Source: Hofstenia miamia (taxonomy: Eukaryota > Xenacoelomorpha > Acoela). Taken from it: 64,000 nt of DNA. Within the stretch, counting starts at the first letter, position 1. The number at the start of each line of letters is the position of its first letter. The position numbers and the translations under genes are program-made. Below, one piece after another: positions 1 through 10,031 of this stretch. The notes below the pieces were generated by a model. The model was given only the letters and a program-made list of their open reading frames with translations, was not told the DNA's origin and ran no database searches. The DNA is taken from the NCBI GenBank assembly GCA_004352715.1, contig SCFE01000027.1, positions 1,496,682-1,560,681 on the forward strand, written 5' to 3'.

Positions 1-1297
1 ACGTGAAAAAAAAATGCCATTCTATTCTACTATGCATTTCAATATTTGGATTTCTTGAAAAAATGCCTAATATATATATATATGTATGTAAACACAAGAA
101 ATAATATCTCAACATAATTAACAACAAAACAATAATCGTGTAGGCCTATGTATGCTAAAATTGGTTTGTACATATTTATTCATTTTGAACAGTTGCATCC
201 TGGATTTCGAAATTTTGCAAAACTATAATTGCACTAATTAATGATATTTCATTTTATTGTTCTGTATTTTTATCATGGGATGAAAACGCTGTTCAATTGG
301 TATGATTTTTAAGATCATGTGCGTCGTATGGATGTATTTATCCTATCCTCACAGACATTAGATAACTAATAAATAATGAAATATTCACCACTTTAATTTT
401 ACATTTAAATTCTAGCTTTCTAACAGTAAGAATGAGAGTTGATTAGAATTAATTCCAAACGGCGTTAATATTTTTAAACAACGATTCTATTTAAATATAT
501 TGCAATAAATGTTTCCAATGTATTTGTTGTTGTATATTAATGCAAGGCGTTGATTTTGACAGTTTCTGTTTAGTTTCGTCATGCTATGGATTATGCAACT
601 CGTTCACACCTGAGATGTTCCAACGCCCAATCAAAGATGCTGCTTGCATTTCTTGTTGAGACCATTGGTGCAGCTAAAAGTTGACTCAATTTTAGCCTCG
701 TCCACATACGTATTGGTATTTTCACGGCTCCTATTGATCTAAGGGGTGTGTGCTAGTCTTCTCGGGATCTTCTCTGTAATCTGCGAGCGTTCGTTAATTC
801 ACATTTATATTTAAATTATTGAAGTTAAAAATATATCCTTGTCTATAATAAAGGGAATATTAAATAATTTATAAGAGAAAAGATAAATGCTTTATAGCAA
901 ATATTCTCTAAACACCTGCCATTGTTTGTGACAACATCAGGTTTTGGATTGTTTTCATTTATCACAAATACTTAGAATTTAACTGTTTTGATAATTTATT
1001 GGTGAAAATATTCGGTATTTTTGAATGAGAGACATTGGTACCACTGTTTTTAGTTCATTGCATTATTTGAAAGAAAAGGTAGAATTTGCGTCTGAAAATA
1101 GCACGGAAGACATCTATAGAAAATCGAGAAACACATTGATGTAGGTTAATGATAATAATGATAATAATGAAAGACTATTAGGCAAGTGAAGGCAAAACAT
1201 TACAACAAACATAATAAATCAAGTTTTTCGGCAATGAATACAGTCAGAGGAGATGAAGTAGGAGCAGATGGATGAGTTTGCAAAGCGAGAGGACGGA
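1..1297. other. No gene recognised
   Basis: AT-rich non-coding sequence with a short (TA)n run near 69-82. I see no splice-bounded exon, RNA gene or clean transposon end. Confidence 0.5.
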
Positions 1298-1640
1298 TCA
1301 GCAAAGAGGAAAGATATGAGATTTATTAAATATCTGGGCGTGAAAAAATGAGTGAAGGGTGCGATGTTTCTTGGGACGACGAACAGAGGATGTGACAACA
1401 CTGTTAAAGTGAATAGATTCGGGATTCAAGAACGCTATGAAGTCAAATGGATAAAGGTCCATTTTGCAAGTTAGTAAACTGTCGAACAGGAGGAGATCAA
1501 TGGCGTGAACGTGGAACGATAGTGAAAAGGCAGACAATTTAAGCAGAGCATCTTTCTGTGGTAAGAGAGAAATCCATTTGAAAGCACGCTTCAGGAACTG
1601 GTTCATGGTACGAGAGGGCCCCATCAGGGAGAAGTATAAG
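1298..1640 (-). pseudogene. Possible LINE reverse-transcriptase C-terminal fragment
   Basis: The patch is noticeably richer in G+C than its flanks and has a 108-codon open frame on the minus strand. Its second half resembles the region after the RT domain in CR1/Jockey-like LINEs: a DLLLFDSLL helix-like stretch, then a basic RRPKKHR segment and an SFFHAQIFN segment where those elements usually have NSFF-R-WN-LP. The diagnostic WN-LP motif is not intact and no catalytic RT motif is present. It may be a decayed fragment; family assignment is by eye only. Confidence 0.3.
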
Positions 1641-2041
1641 GAAGAATGTCACCATTAATGGACTTGAAAAAGGACGGCTTTTACCCTAACACATTTATGC
1701 CGGCCAAAATAAATACGCTGAACTTTCTCAAACTATTTTGTTTTCTTAGAAAAGTAATGGGTCAGGCCATGGCTATATTTTTTGTCAGACATTGATAATT
1801 AAATGATATACATGTAAAGTAAAATATCAGAACATCATGAATCTGAAAAATATTTGTTGATATCTAGTTTGGTTCCAGAGATATGAGCGTATTAATTAAA
1901 AAAGTCGGTAATGAACGTTGCAGATGCAAATGATTTTTTATTGTTTTTAGTCACTCTACTGTGACTAGATTTCGCAAATTTTGCCAAATGCTTGAGTATC
2001 GCATGAAGCATTTCAGATATGAATTTCACTGTATGTAACTG
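1641..2041. other. Flank or 5' UTR of the LINE
   Basis: Composition turns GC-rich only at the ORF1 start near 2042. The true 5' end of the LINE and a target-site duplication could not be located. Confidence 0.35.
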
Positions 2042-3115
2042 ATGCTTTCACCGCGAGCAGTCGGTCCTTGCGAGCGCGCTGTGCTTACCACGCTTAACGC
2101 TACGTCGCTCATTGCGTTACCTGAAGAGGAGTTAACCAAAACTAAATTATTAGCTCCTCTCAAGAATCTCGGCAGAGATGAACTAATTATCCTGTTCAAC
2201 ATGCTAGCAGCCATCAAAGAAACTCCTTCTGAATCCACCAACAAAACTACTCAAGTAACTCCAGAAATAAATCATGTGCCGTCTCAAACACAAAAGAAGA
2301 TACAACGCCCAAAACACTTGAGAGCAGAAGATGAATTTCTTGCCATCGGATCATCAATGTACCGTCATCTGAAAGCTCCGGGCTTACTAAGAACTGCTAC
2401 ATGTGTTCATTCATATCCGGGAGCCACCATTGAAGACATAGCTGATTTAATTCCGCTTTATCCCGAATCGAGTAATATAAAGAGAATTCTCATTACAATA
2501 GGAAGAAACGACTTAATGCAAAAGAAAGAAGATTTTACAGATAAGTATAAGAAATTAATTAATGTTATTAGAACTAAATTTAGTTCAGCTAAAGTTTTCC
2601 TTGGTGAAGTTGCTCCTTTTCCTAAGGACGAGGTGTTAAACAAAAAATCCGCTGAACTAAATTTACTTATTAAACAAAACGCCAAGCTGTTAAATTATAC
2701 CGTTTTCGACAACTCTAACTGTTTTTATTTAGGATCTTCTGTTGATAGAAGTTTATTCACGAAAAATGGAATCCACTACACTAAACAAGGTTATGCAACG
2801 CTTGCACGCTCCATCAAATTCTTTTTTAACACGCCGCCGAACCGCGTATTTAATCAGCGATTACGTGATGAAAAGACCTACACCGCCAGCTCGAAATCTT
2901 TTATCTTACCGTTTCCGCCTCAACACCGGTTCTCAAACGCACGCCAACCATTTTTACAAACGCCGCCCAACACCTTTGAACAATCCCCGCCAAAACATGC
3001 CTTACTTTCACCGCCAATAAACATGCGACGAAGTTATGCCGACGTTCTCTCAACACCACCGCCGTTATCACCCGCCGAGGTTCAGAGGATTAGAAACTTT
3101 CTTAGACTTTTCTAA
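2042..3115 (+). CDS. LINE ORF1, SGNH/GDSL-like esterase protein
   Basis: A 357-residue ORF1. The central part has an SGNH-hydrolase pattern: GSS at residues 103-105 (block I, nucleophile Ser region), IGRND at 153-157 (the G-x-N-D block) and NGIH at 242-245 (block V). Family members usually have Asp three residues before the His; here it is Asn242, so the catalytic triad looks altered and hydrolase activity is doubtful. The last ~90 residues are rich in Pro, Ser and basic residues, as suits RNA binding. Esterase-type ORF1 proteins are known from CR1-group LINEs. The start is the first ATG of the frame. The TAA stop overlaps the ORF2 ATG. Confidence 0.8.
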   Translation: MLSPRAVGPCERAVLTTLNATSLIALPEEELTKTKLLAPLKNLGRDELIILFNMLAAIKETPSESTNKTTQVTPEINHVPSQTQKKIQRPKHLRAEDEFLAIGSSMYRHLKAPGLLRTATCVHSYPGATIEDIADLIPLYPESSNIKRILITIGRNDLMQKKEDFTDKYKKLINVIRTKFSSAKVFLGEVAPFPKDEVLNKKSAELNLLIKQNAKLLNYTVFDNSNCFYLGSSVDRSLFTKNGIHYTKQGYATLARSIKFFFNTPPNRVFNQRLRDEKTYTASSKSFILPFPPQHRFSNARQPFLQTPPNTFEQSPPKHALLSPPINMRRSYADVLSTPPPLSPAEVQRIRNFLRLF

Positions 3116-3117
3116 TG
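3113..3117 (+). promoter_or_regulatory. TAATG stop-start overlap of ORF1 and ORF2
   Basis: The ORF1 stop TAA (3113-3115) shares its last A with the ORF2 ATG (3115-3117), and a second in-frame ATG follows at once. The same UAAUG arrangement is known to support termination-reinitiation in the silkworm LINE SART1. Coupled translation is inferred here. Confidence 0.7.
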
Positions 3118-6100
3118 ATGGTAAATTTTATTTTTATATTTTTGACTCTCATTGGGTTATGGCGAATTTTTCACCTAATTTATGCTATCGCTAATAACTC
3201 ACTGTCTTTCATATATTTAATTCTAATTATTCTTAACTCAAAATTCAATATTACCTGTATTAGAGAAACCTTACCTATACATAAACATAATTTAAGAAAC
3301 AGCATGAATACATGCAAGATATTTAAAAAATGGATTTTCATTAAAACAACAAAACATTCTTTATTCTACATTCTAGTACTAACAATAATGTTACTTATAT
3401 CCGGCATCGAGATTAATCCCGGGCCTTCCAAAGCCGATAATATTTATGAATACTCAGAATTATCAAACATAATGCATTCAACTAATTCTTTTAAATATAT
3501 TCACATAAATTTTCAGAATCTCTCAATAAAAAATTCGGAATTTAGACAATTCATTTCTGAACTGGATTCAAACTTTATTCTGGGCATAACTGAAACCTGG
3601 TTTACAAATGATAATCACAATTCGTCCTGGTCAATCGATAACTCTAAATTTAAAATATTTAGAAAGGACAGAAATCCAACTTTTCATTTTAATAAGACAA
3701 AAGGAGGTGGTGTCATGTTTTTAATACCTAAAATACTCAAACCAAAACTTAGGACAGATATAGCAAAAGATTCAACTTATGAAAGTCTTTGGGTTGAAAT
3801 TCAAAACCCAGACAAAAATTTTAATAGTCAATTATTAAATATCTCTTATTGTCCAAATAAAACTTATATAAATAACTTTTTCTTACAAATGGAAGATGAA
3901 TTTTCTACTGCTCTGAGTTATAACACGAATATAATGGTAATGGGAGACTGGAATGTAAATCTTCTAAGCAATAACGAAAAAAGTAAGCTTGGCAATTTTC
4001 TCAATACTTTCAATATTTCACTAATAAATAAAAAAATTCCTTCTAGAATTTCTGCTAATAGTAAAACGCTTATTGACTATTTCATGATATCAGAAAATTC
4101 TTCGTCTTATAATTATTTTTGTTTTGAATTTCCATACTCAGATCACTGCCTTATAGCTACTTATTCGAATATTCTAAAAGTTTGTAAACCCTCTAAATCT
4201 TGGATAAAAATACGAGAAAAATCAACAGAAAATGTCGAAAAACTTCGACAGTATTTAAAAATCGAAAACTGGAATTCGATATATTCATCATTAACACCTA
4301 ATGAAATGCTATCACATTTTACAAAAACTTTACTTTTCTATTTGGATATATGCTGCCCAGAAAAATATATTCTTTCATCCGAAAATACCAAAAAAACTCA
4401 GAATAATGTTTCAAAACCATGGATTGATTCTAAATGCCTCGATTTAATCGAAATAAAGAAACAGAAATTGAAAAAATACTTAAATTCCCAAACACTGGAA
4501 AATCATAATGCTTATAAATCTGCACGAAATTTATGTAACATTGCTATAAGAAAAGCAAGTAATAATTATTCCCGTTTTCAGTATCAAAGTCTTTCTTCCC
4601 AAAAAAATAAATGGGAATTTGTTAACAATTTGCTAAATAGAAAAAACATGCGAACCGAAGAAATAGAAAGAATATACTATAAAGATAGATCCATTACAAA
4701 TAAAAAGGAAATCTGCAATGCTTTCAATGAAGTTTTCCTAAATTTAGGAAACTACAACGGTATGAATGTACCTTTTTGCCTTAATAAACCCAAAGGAACT
4801 CCAACCTCTTTCTCTTTTCGTTTTGCAACAAAATATGAAATCATAAAGTCGATACAATGTTTAAAAAATAAATCCAGTGGACCCTCTCTAATACCAACGT
4901 GGTTCCTAAAACTCTCAGGTGACTTAATAGCTGAACCAATATGCTACATTTTAAATAATTGTATAAAACACTCCTTTTTTTCAGATGAATTAAAATTGGC
5001 AAATATAACACCATTATTTAAAAGAAATGATCCCGAAGATTGCGAAAATTATAGACCCATTTCGATCACTTCTCCAATCAGCAAAATTTTTGAACGAATT
5101 CTTTTTAATCAAATTAACGAACATCTTTGTAAACATGATCTCTACTCCAAAACACAATATGGTTTTCGTAAAGGTATTTCTACGAGCGACGCTTTAATAC
5201 AAGCTACAAAAAAATGGCGATCAACAATAAATGATAATGAATACTCAGCAATTGCTTGCTTAGACCTCTCGAAAGCTTTCGATTCCATAGACCGCAGTAT
5301 CTTACTACAAAAAATTAAAATTCTAGGTTTTTCTAATGACAGCATAGGTCTTATCTCCAGTTACTTATACAATCGCATGCAAAGAGTTAAAATTAATGAA
5401 TCTTTTTCAGATTGGGTATGCACTAAAAATGGGGTTCCACAGGGTACAATTTTGGGTCTGTTATTATTTAATATTTACATAAATGATTTGTCCGAGCAAG
5501 TAACATGTGACGTTATACAATATGCAGATGACACAATATTATTTCATTCTAATAAATTTCCCGAAAAAGCGGTTCAAACTCTCGAAACAAACTGTGCTTC
5601 TCTTGCTAAATATTTTGCCTCTATAAAACTAAGAGTAAATCCACTAAAAACTCAATTCTGTATTGTTAAATCAAAAACTAAATCTACTGATGCTTCAAAA
5701 TACAAACTTAATTTCAACGGCATTCAAATAAAACAGGTTGAGTCTTTTAAGTACCTCGGAATAATTTTTGACATACATCTAAATTTTGAAGAGCAACTAA
5801 ATCATGTTATTAGAAAAATGGCCATATCGATTAAAGCAATTAACTTAATTTCTCAAAAACTTCCAACTAAAGCAAAAATTCAATTAATATATGCTCTAAT
5901 ATTAAGTCATTTTAACTATGCCAATGTACTCTACACAGATATAAACCAACAATTTCTCAGGAAATTCCAAGTGCAACTAAATTGGGCTATTAAAGTAGCA
6001 GTAAATAATCATAGCTTTAATAAGAATAATGAATATAGAAAAATTTCAAAATTATTTTTACATCCGCAATGTTACATCCATATAAATGTCTTAACGACGT

Positions 6101-6411
6101 TCTTCAAAATAGTTAACAATACTTTCCCATACTACAAAAATGACTTTCTTGCTGCAAAATTAGTCAATAAACAAAATAAAAGAACACACATAATTGAACC
6201 TATTAGGTATAAGAAGCGAATAATGAAAAATTCATTTCTAAACACAGCTATAAATATGTGGAATGAATTACCAAAATATATTAAACAAATAAGTAAATTA
6301 AAAAACTTTAAAATGAATATTAAAAAATATTTTTGCACTTATAATATAAAAAAACTGAAATGGCGAGGTTATAAATTTTATAATCCTGATTACTCTATTA
6401 ATAGAAACTAG
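3115..6411 (+). CDS. LINE ORF2, APE endonuclease and reverse transcriptase
   Basis: 1098 residues. Residues 1-96 hold several hydrophobic stretches and end in GIEINPGP (97-104), a 2A-like motif. The APE-type endonuclease follows: N132 in HINFQN, E160 in GITETW, GDWN at 277-280, SDH at 342-344. The reverse transcriptase shows YRPIS, LDLSKAFDS (Asp717 region), GVPQGTILG, and the catalytic YADD at 803-806, then FKYLG. The C-terminus has the WNELP motif typical of CR1-like elements. The protein nicks target DNA and copies its own RNA by target-primed reverse transcription. All catalytic motifs are present, with no stop or frameshift. Start: the first of two tandem ATGs, overlapping the ORF1 stop. 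Confidence 0.92.
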   Translation: MMVNFIFIFLTLIGLWRIFHLIYAIANNSLSFIYLILIILNSKFNITCIRETLPIHKHNLRNSMNTCKIFKKWIFIKTTKHSLFYILVLTIMLLISGIEINPGPSKADNIYEYSELSNIMHSTNSFKYIHINFQNLSIKNSEFRQFISELDSNFILGITETWFTNDNHNSSWSIDNSKFKIFRKDRNPTFHFNKTKGGGVMFLIPKILKPKLRTDIAKDSTYESLWVEIQNPDKNFNSQLLNISYCPNKTYINNFFLQMEDEFSTALSYNTNIMVMGDWNVNLLSNNEKSKLGNFLNTFNISLINKKIPSRISANSKTLIDYFMISENSSSYNYFCFEFPYSDHCLIATYSNILKVCKPSKSWIKIREKSTENVEKLRQYLKIENWNSIYSSLTPNEMLSHFTKTLLFYLDICCPEKYILSSENTKKTQNNVSKPWIDSKCLDLIEIKKQKLKKYLNSQTLENHNAYKSARNLCNIAIRKASNNYSRFQYQSLSSQKNKWEFVNNLLNRKNMRTEEIERIYYKDRSITNKKEICNAFNEVFLNLGNYNGMNVPFCLNKPKGTPTSFSFRFATKYEIIKSIQCLKNKSSGPSLIPTWFLKLSGDLIAEPICYILNNCIKHSFFSDELKLANITPLFKRNDPEDCENYRPISITSPISKIFERILFNQINEHLCKHDLYSKTQYGFRKGISTSDALIQATKKWRSTINDNEYSAIACLDLSKAFDSIDRSILLQKIKILGFSNDSIGLISSYLYNRMQRVKINESFSDWVCTKNGVPQGTILGLLLFNIYINDLSEQVTCDVIQYADDTILFHSNKFPEKAVQTLETNCASLAKYFASIKLRVNPLKTQFCIVKSKTKSTDASKYKLNFNGIQIKQVESFKYLGIIFDIHLNFEEQLNHVIRKMAISIKAINLISQKLPTKAKIQLIYALILSHFNYANVLYTDINQQFLRKFQVQLNWAIKVAVNNHSFNKNNEYRKISKLFLHPQCYIHINVLTTFFKIVNNTFPYYKNDFLAAKLVNKQNKRTHIIEPIRYKKRIMKNSFLNTAINMWNELPKYIKQISKLKNFKMNIKKYFCTYNIKKLKWRGYKFYNPDYSINRN
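3403..3426 (+). promoter_or_regulatory. 2A-like ribosome-skipping motif in ORF2
   Basis: Codons 97-104 spell GIEINPGP directly after a hydrophobic stretch (LTIMLLIS). The functional core of 2A-like peptides is D-x-E-x-N-P-G-P, with separation between the last G and P. Here the usual Asp is Gly, or one residue is missing from an ancestral SGD-I-E. Such peptides are documented at the N-terminus of ORF2 in several invertebrate LINEs. If active, it would release a ~103-residue hydrophobic leader from the EN-RT protein. Confidence 0.65.
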
Positions 6412-6599
6412 CAATCGCCATAGCCCAAGTTAACCACTTTTTATTTGTAAATAGTCATTGTTTTCTTTTCTTTGTTTAATTTTGTATTACTTTCTTGACG
6501 CTTTCAGAATTTGTTATCAGTATTTCTATTTATTGTTAAAACAATTTCTGAATATAGATTTTTCTTCTTCTTCTTCTTCATTATAATTACATACGTCCC

Positions 6600-8400
6600 A
6601 TTTGGTAGGGGGCTCCCATCGCTAGTTACTCACGAAACGCTAAAGCTTGTATGATACCGGCCAGATCTGGCCCAGAAGCCCTGGTAAGATGTAGGATACA
6701 GACTTGCCTCCATCAACACCCCTGATTGACAGCAGAAGTCTTAAGGCTTCCTACGTTGCCAGTCTCTGCATGCTATGAAAGGTTGGGGTCTTAATATGCC
6801 GTAAATACCAACCTTTACTCTTATACTACTTGTAACAGCCATCCGCTATACACTTCCAGCTATTAGCATACACTCACACTCCGTGCACCGTAGGTGTTTT
6901 GTACTGGTATGTGTAAGCCTTGGCACTGTTGCAAAGACCGCCTCAGAAAATCTCTTTTGGATCAATTCCGTGTCACCTTTGATCAGACCTGCTAGCATGT
7001 AGTAAACGTGGAAAACATCTGAGACTCCCCCAGAGTCCATTAACCACTGTACATCGAGCACTAACCGCTTTCCCCAGCACTGACTTCTCCGTGCACTCAC
7101 GATGTGGCCATTACCTTCAGGAACTATTGATGCCTTGGTCATTGTTAACTCAAGGGGCTGGTCACTAATTATGTTTTCGCTGTGCGACATCATCTGGCTT
7201 ACAAAAACTAAGCGCTTACGTGCTACTTGTTGGAAAGGCATGTCCATGAACCTTGTCCCTGGTTAACCTATCCCAGAGTGAGACGCCACTAAAGACTCTT
7301 TACAGATGTTTATGGAAGCCTCAAGCATCTCCAGTTCCCTAGCAGTTTCTGCCCACGTCTCACACGCATAGGTCAGTGTGGATACCATAACGCCTCGTAA
7401 GAGAAGGTGAAAGAGTGCTTTGCCAAATCCATTCTGACGGGCTACTCGCCGATAACGTAGGATCTTGCCAACAGCATCATTGCACCCATGTCTTGCTTCA
7501 GAGAGGTATAAGTGCTTAAACTCCGATACGAATTCAATGTTCTTTCCAGAGACATGAACTCTATCCGAAGGTCTTTCCGATGCCTTTGATAACCACATGC
7601 ACTTGGTCTTTAGCACAGAAATATTAATACCTAGTGGCGCTAGAATGGTAACTAGACCCTCTAGATAGCTCTGTTTTTGTTCCTTAGACCTGCCGAAAAG
7701 ACAAAGATCATCTGCGTATTCGATGTGCTTAAGTTCCACTTCACCTTTACCAAAGAAAGAGTTAAAAACAATTCCTTTGGGGGTTCCATAGAGTCCCTCA
7801 CAGATGAAATAGCTCAATCCAAAAACTTGTACCTGGATGTTCGCCACGAATGTGTGCTATTGGTGAATCATGCAAGGACTTAACGATCTTTATTTGGCAC
7901 ACCGTTTGATACTAGACACTGCCAAATTACTTGCTTGGAACGGAGTCAAAGGCCTTCTGGAGGTCAATAAAACACGCAAGAAGGTTTTCTTTCCGTAATC
8001 TAGCAGCTTCCTGGGCTTGCCTCAGCACATGAAGGGCCTGCACAGTAGACTTGCCTGATCTAAAACTAAATTGAGTTTGTGGAGGCGTATGTCTATTACC
8101 CAGCAATTGCTCCAGCTTGCTATACAGAATTTTTGCAAAGATTTTCCTCCGACATCCAGTAGGAAGATAGTGCGGTAATTGTTAGGTAAGACCTGGAACC
8201 CTTTTTATGCAAGAAGATAACTTCTGCATCACACCTTTCCCTTGGACATCTGTCTTTCGTTGAGAGTTTGAGCCTTGAGAAGGCCGATGCTGCAGTCGTG
8301 TATCCCTCTCGTCCTTGAGGTAGCCTTAATCTTTTTGACAGAGCTCTCTTATTCATAATAGCTATCTTTGCTTTTAGAAGCGCCGCTCCGTAAAAGACGA
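6600..8400 (-). pseudogene. Decayed RTE-like non-LTR retrotransposon
   Basis: Read on the minus strand, reverse-transcriptase motifs occur in the right order but in shifting frames. AEVIFLHKKGSR lies near 8200-8230, KIFAKILYSKLE and the FRSGKSTVQALHVLRQ fingers near 8000-8140, CFIDLQKAFDS near 7935-7965, and HIEYADDLCLF with the catalytic YADD near 7690-7730. LTYACETW follows near 7340-7370. Stops (one right after FDSVPSK) and frameshifts break it. The wording of the motifs is RTE-like rather than CR1-like. GC is higher than in the surroundings. The 3' part (6600-7250) is too decayed to read. Confidence 0.8.
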
Positions 8401-9340
8401 CTTTCTTAACATTTAGTTAGCATTAGAAAGCAATACTACACATTCCCACACTAGAACTGTGCAATGTTAGCGCATTAAATGACCATCCAGGTCTCGTCAC
8501 GTGAAGGCAGCTAAGCAACTCTTGACCACCGGAGGCTAGAGGTGCTTTGAGGTTTTCGCCTCAGCACTGTTTTGCGCTTGATATATCCTCATGGGACACT
8601 ATACGTCCCATAGTTGTTGTCGCACCCGCAACACTCATTAACGCTGCTCATTATCTTAATATTAATTTTAAAATTTTCTTTTCTAAGTATCGTAGGATGC
8701 GGCGTTTACTGCCTCAATCATTTGCAATTGTTTAAAAGAAGACGTATATACCAAATCCGGGATTTCAATTTCAAAAACCGATATCACAAGCTATCATGTC
8801 GGCAACGAATTTTCGATAAGACAGTAGGCATTCATCCATCAATGATGTCATTTTGCATTTGCAAAAGTCTACCTAAATCTTATAAACACATTAAAATATT
8901 CACACGACTAATGCAGAGAAATGTGCAGAAAAAGATACATTTTGTTTTGTCGCAGACCCAACGAAATTATTACTGGGACGTTACCCTAATGCCATCGAAT
9001 CCCCTACACACATTTTTTTGAATTTTTCTATTTTGATCATTGATATGCGACATGTGCTAAATTTAGCACACCTGACATTAGCCTGAGATTAATTGGCTGA
9101 ACTTAACATAGAGTTTTCATTATCATTTGTATCAATCAGAAACTTCATTTGACTGAGCGTTTTTCTTGAATAATGTAAACCTCAGCTTTGACTTCTGATC
9201 CAAGCCATCGATTAAATTCCTTCTGAAAACAAACAAATTATCATTTAGGAAAAAATTATTGAACGATAATGGCTAAACGATTATTGCGATTGTCGTGTTA
9301 CAAAACTGATCAGAAATTAACTACTCCTTTAAACAAAAAT
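8401..9340. other. No gene recognised
   Basis: A GC-richer patch (8460-8640) may be the 5' remnant of the antisense RTE-like element. A 100-codon open stretch at about 8720-9018 has no recognisable motif and I do not call it a gene. Confidence 0.4.
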
Positions 9341-9410
9341 GTGTGTTCCCGTGGCTCAGGGGTAGAAACTTTGACTATCACGTATAATGGTTTAAATCTA
9401 CTTTTATTAA
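9341..9410 (+). repeat. tRNA-like A-box/B-box relic, possible SINE head
   Basis: TGGCTCAGGGGTA at 9352-9364 matches a pol III A box (tRNA D-arm), and GGTTTAAATCT at 9389-9399 resembles a B box, at tRNA-like spacing. Acceptor and anticodon stems do not pair well, so it is not an intact tRNA. It may be a tRNA-derived SINE head or chance. Confidence 0.3.
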
Positions 9411-9794
9411 AATTTTTGTCTAAAAAGGGGTTTTCATTGCGTATTGAACTATTATCTTTATTGGGAACATTGCAAACACTCATCGTATGACAAATACCTC
9501 GATAAATTTGTATAATCTAATTATGGAGAAATATTTGAGAAAATTTTCAGAAATGTGTTATTGTCCGACCTCTTGAATTTAAAGTTATATTATATTTCAA
9601 AAAATTAGGGCTTTAAATAAAAGGTGGCCATAGAAATTCAGAGATGTGTGACTACAACTAAAAACCCTCAAATAAAACACTAGCAAATTACAGCTAGGAA
9701 ACTGGCTCAAATGCTCAATTTTTTCTATTCCAAAACACTACTACAAAATATGTGTGTGTTGCACCAAGTTCCTAAATTTAAAATCAAACCAAAG

Positions 9795-10023
9795 CAGTGG
9801 CGCGTTTAGGGGGCCAACTGGAACCCTTAAGAAAATTGTTCTCTTTTTCTCAAAATTGAAAATAGTTCATCTTAATTCAAGATGTTATCAATCGATTTGC
9901 TGCTAAAAACAGACGATTGCAGTTTGTGTACGCTTATTTCTGTCCAAAAAACATTTCTTCCAATTTTTTTCTCTAAAAAAGTTGTCAGCCCCCCCCGTTT
10001 TAAAAACCCTAAACGCGCCACTG
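9795..10023. mobile_element. hAT-type MITE with perfect 8-bp target duplication
   Basis: The 229-bp element has perfect 17-bp terminal inverted repeats starting CAGTGGCGCGTTTAGGG, and is flanked on both sides by AACCAAAG (9787-9794 and 10024-10031). An 8-bp duplication and CAGTGG ends are hallmarks of hAT. It has no coding capacity and must be mobilised in trans. Confidence 0.92.
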
Positions 10024-10031
10024 AACCAAAG

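Larger units (their letters stand above)
2042..6580 (+). mobile_element. Non-LTR retrotransposon of the CR1/L2-like group, both ORFs open
   Basis: Two uninterrupted reading frames, of 357 and 1098 codons, overlap by one base and carry the domains of an APE-type LINE: SGNH-like ORF1, endonuclease, reverse transcriptase. About 150 bases of AT-rich 3' UTR follow and end in a short (TTC)n run (about 6559-6579), a plausible simple-repeat tail. No frameshift or internal stop is seen, so the copy is young or still competent. The 5' boundary and target-site duplication are not resolved. The element runs directly into an antisense RTE-like relic. Confidence 0.85.

Noticed and set aside
7677-7883. Plus-strand ORF over the RTE-like relic
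   Set aside because: It is the antisense shadow of the reverse-transcriptase YADD region.
8614-9021. 135-codon open frame on the plus strand
   Set aside because: It lacks an ATG at its start and any motif, and lies beside a retroelement relic.
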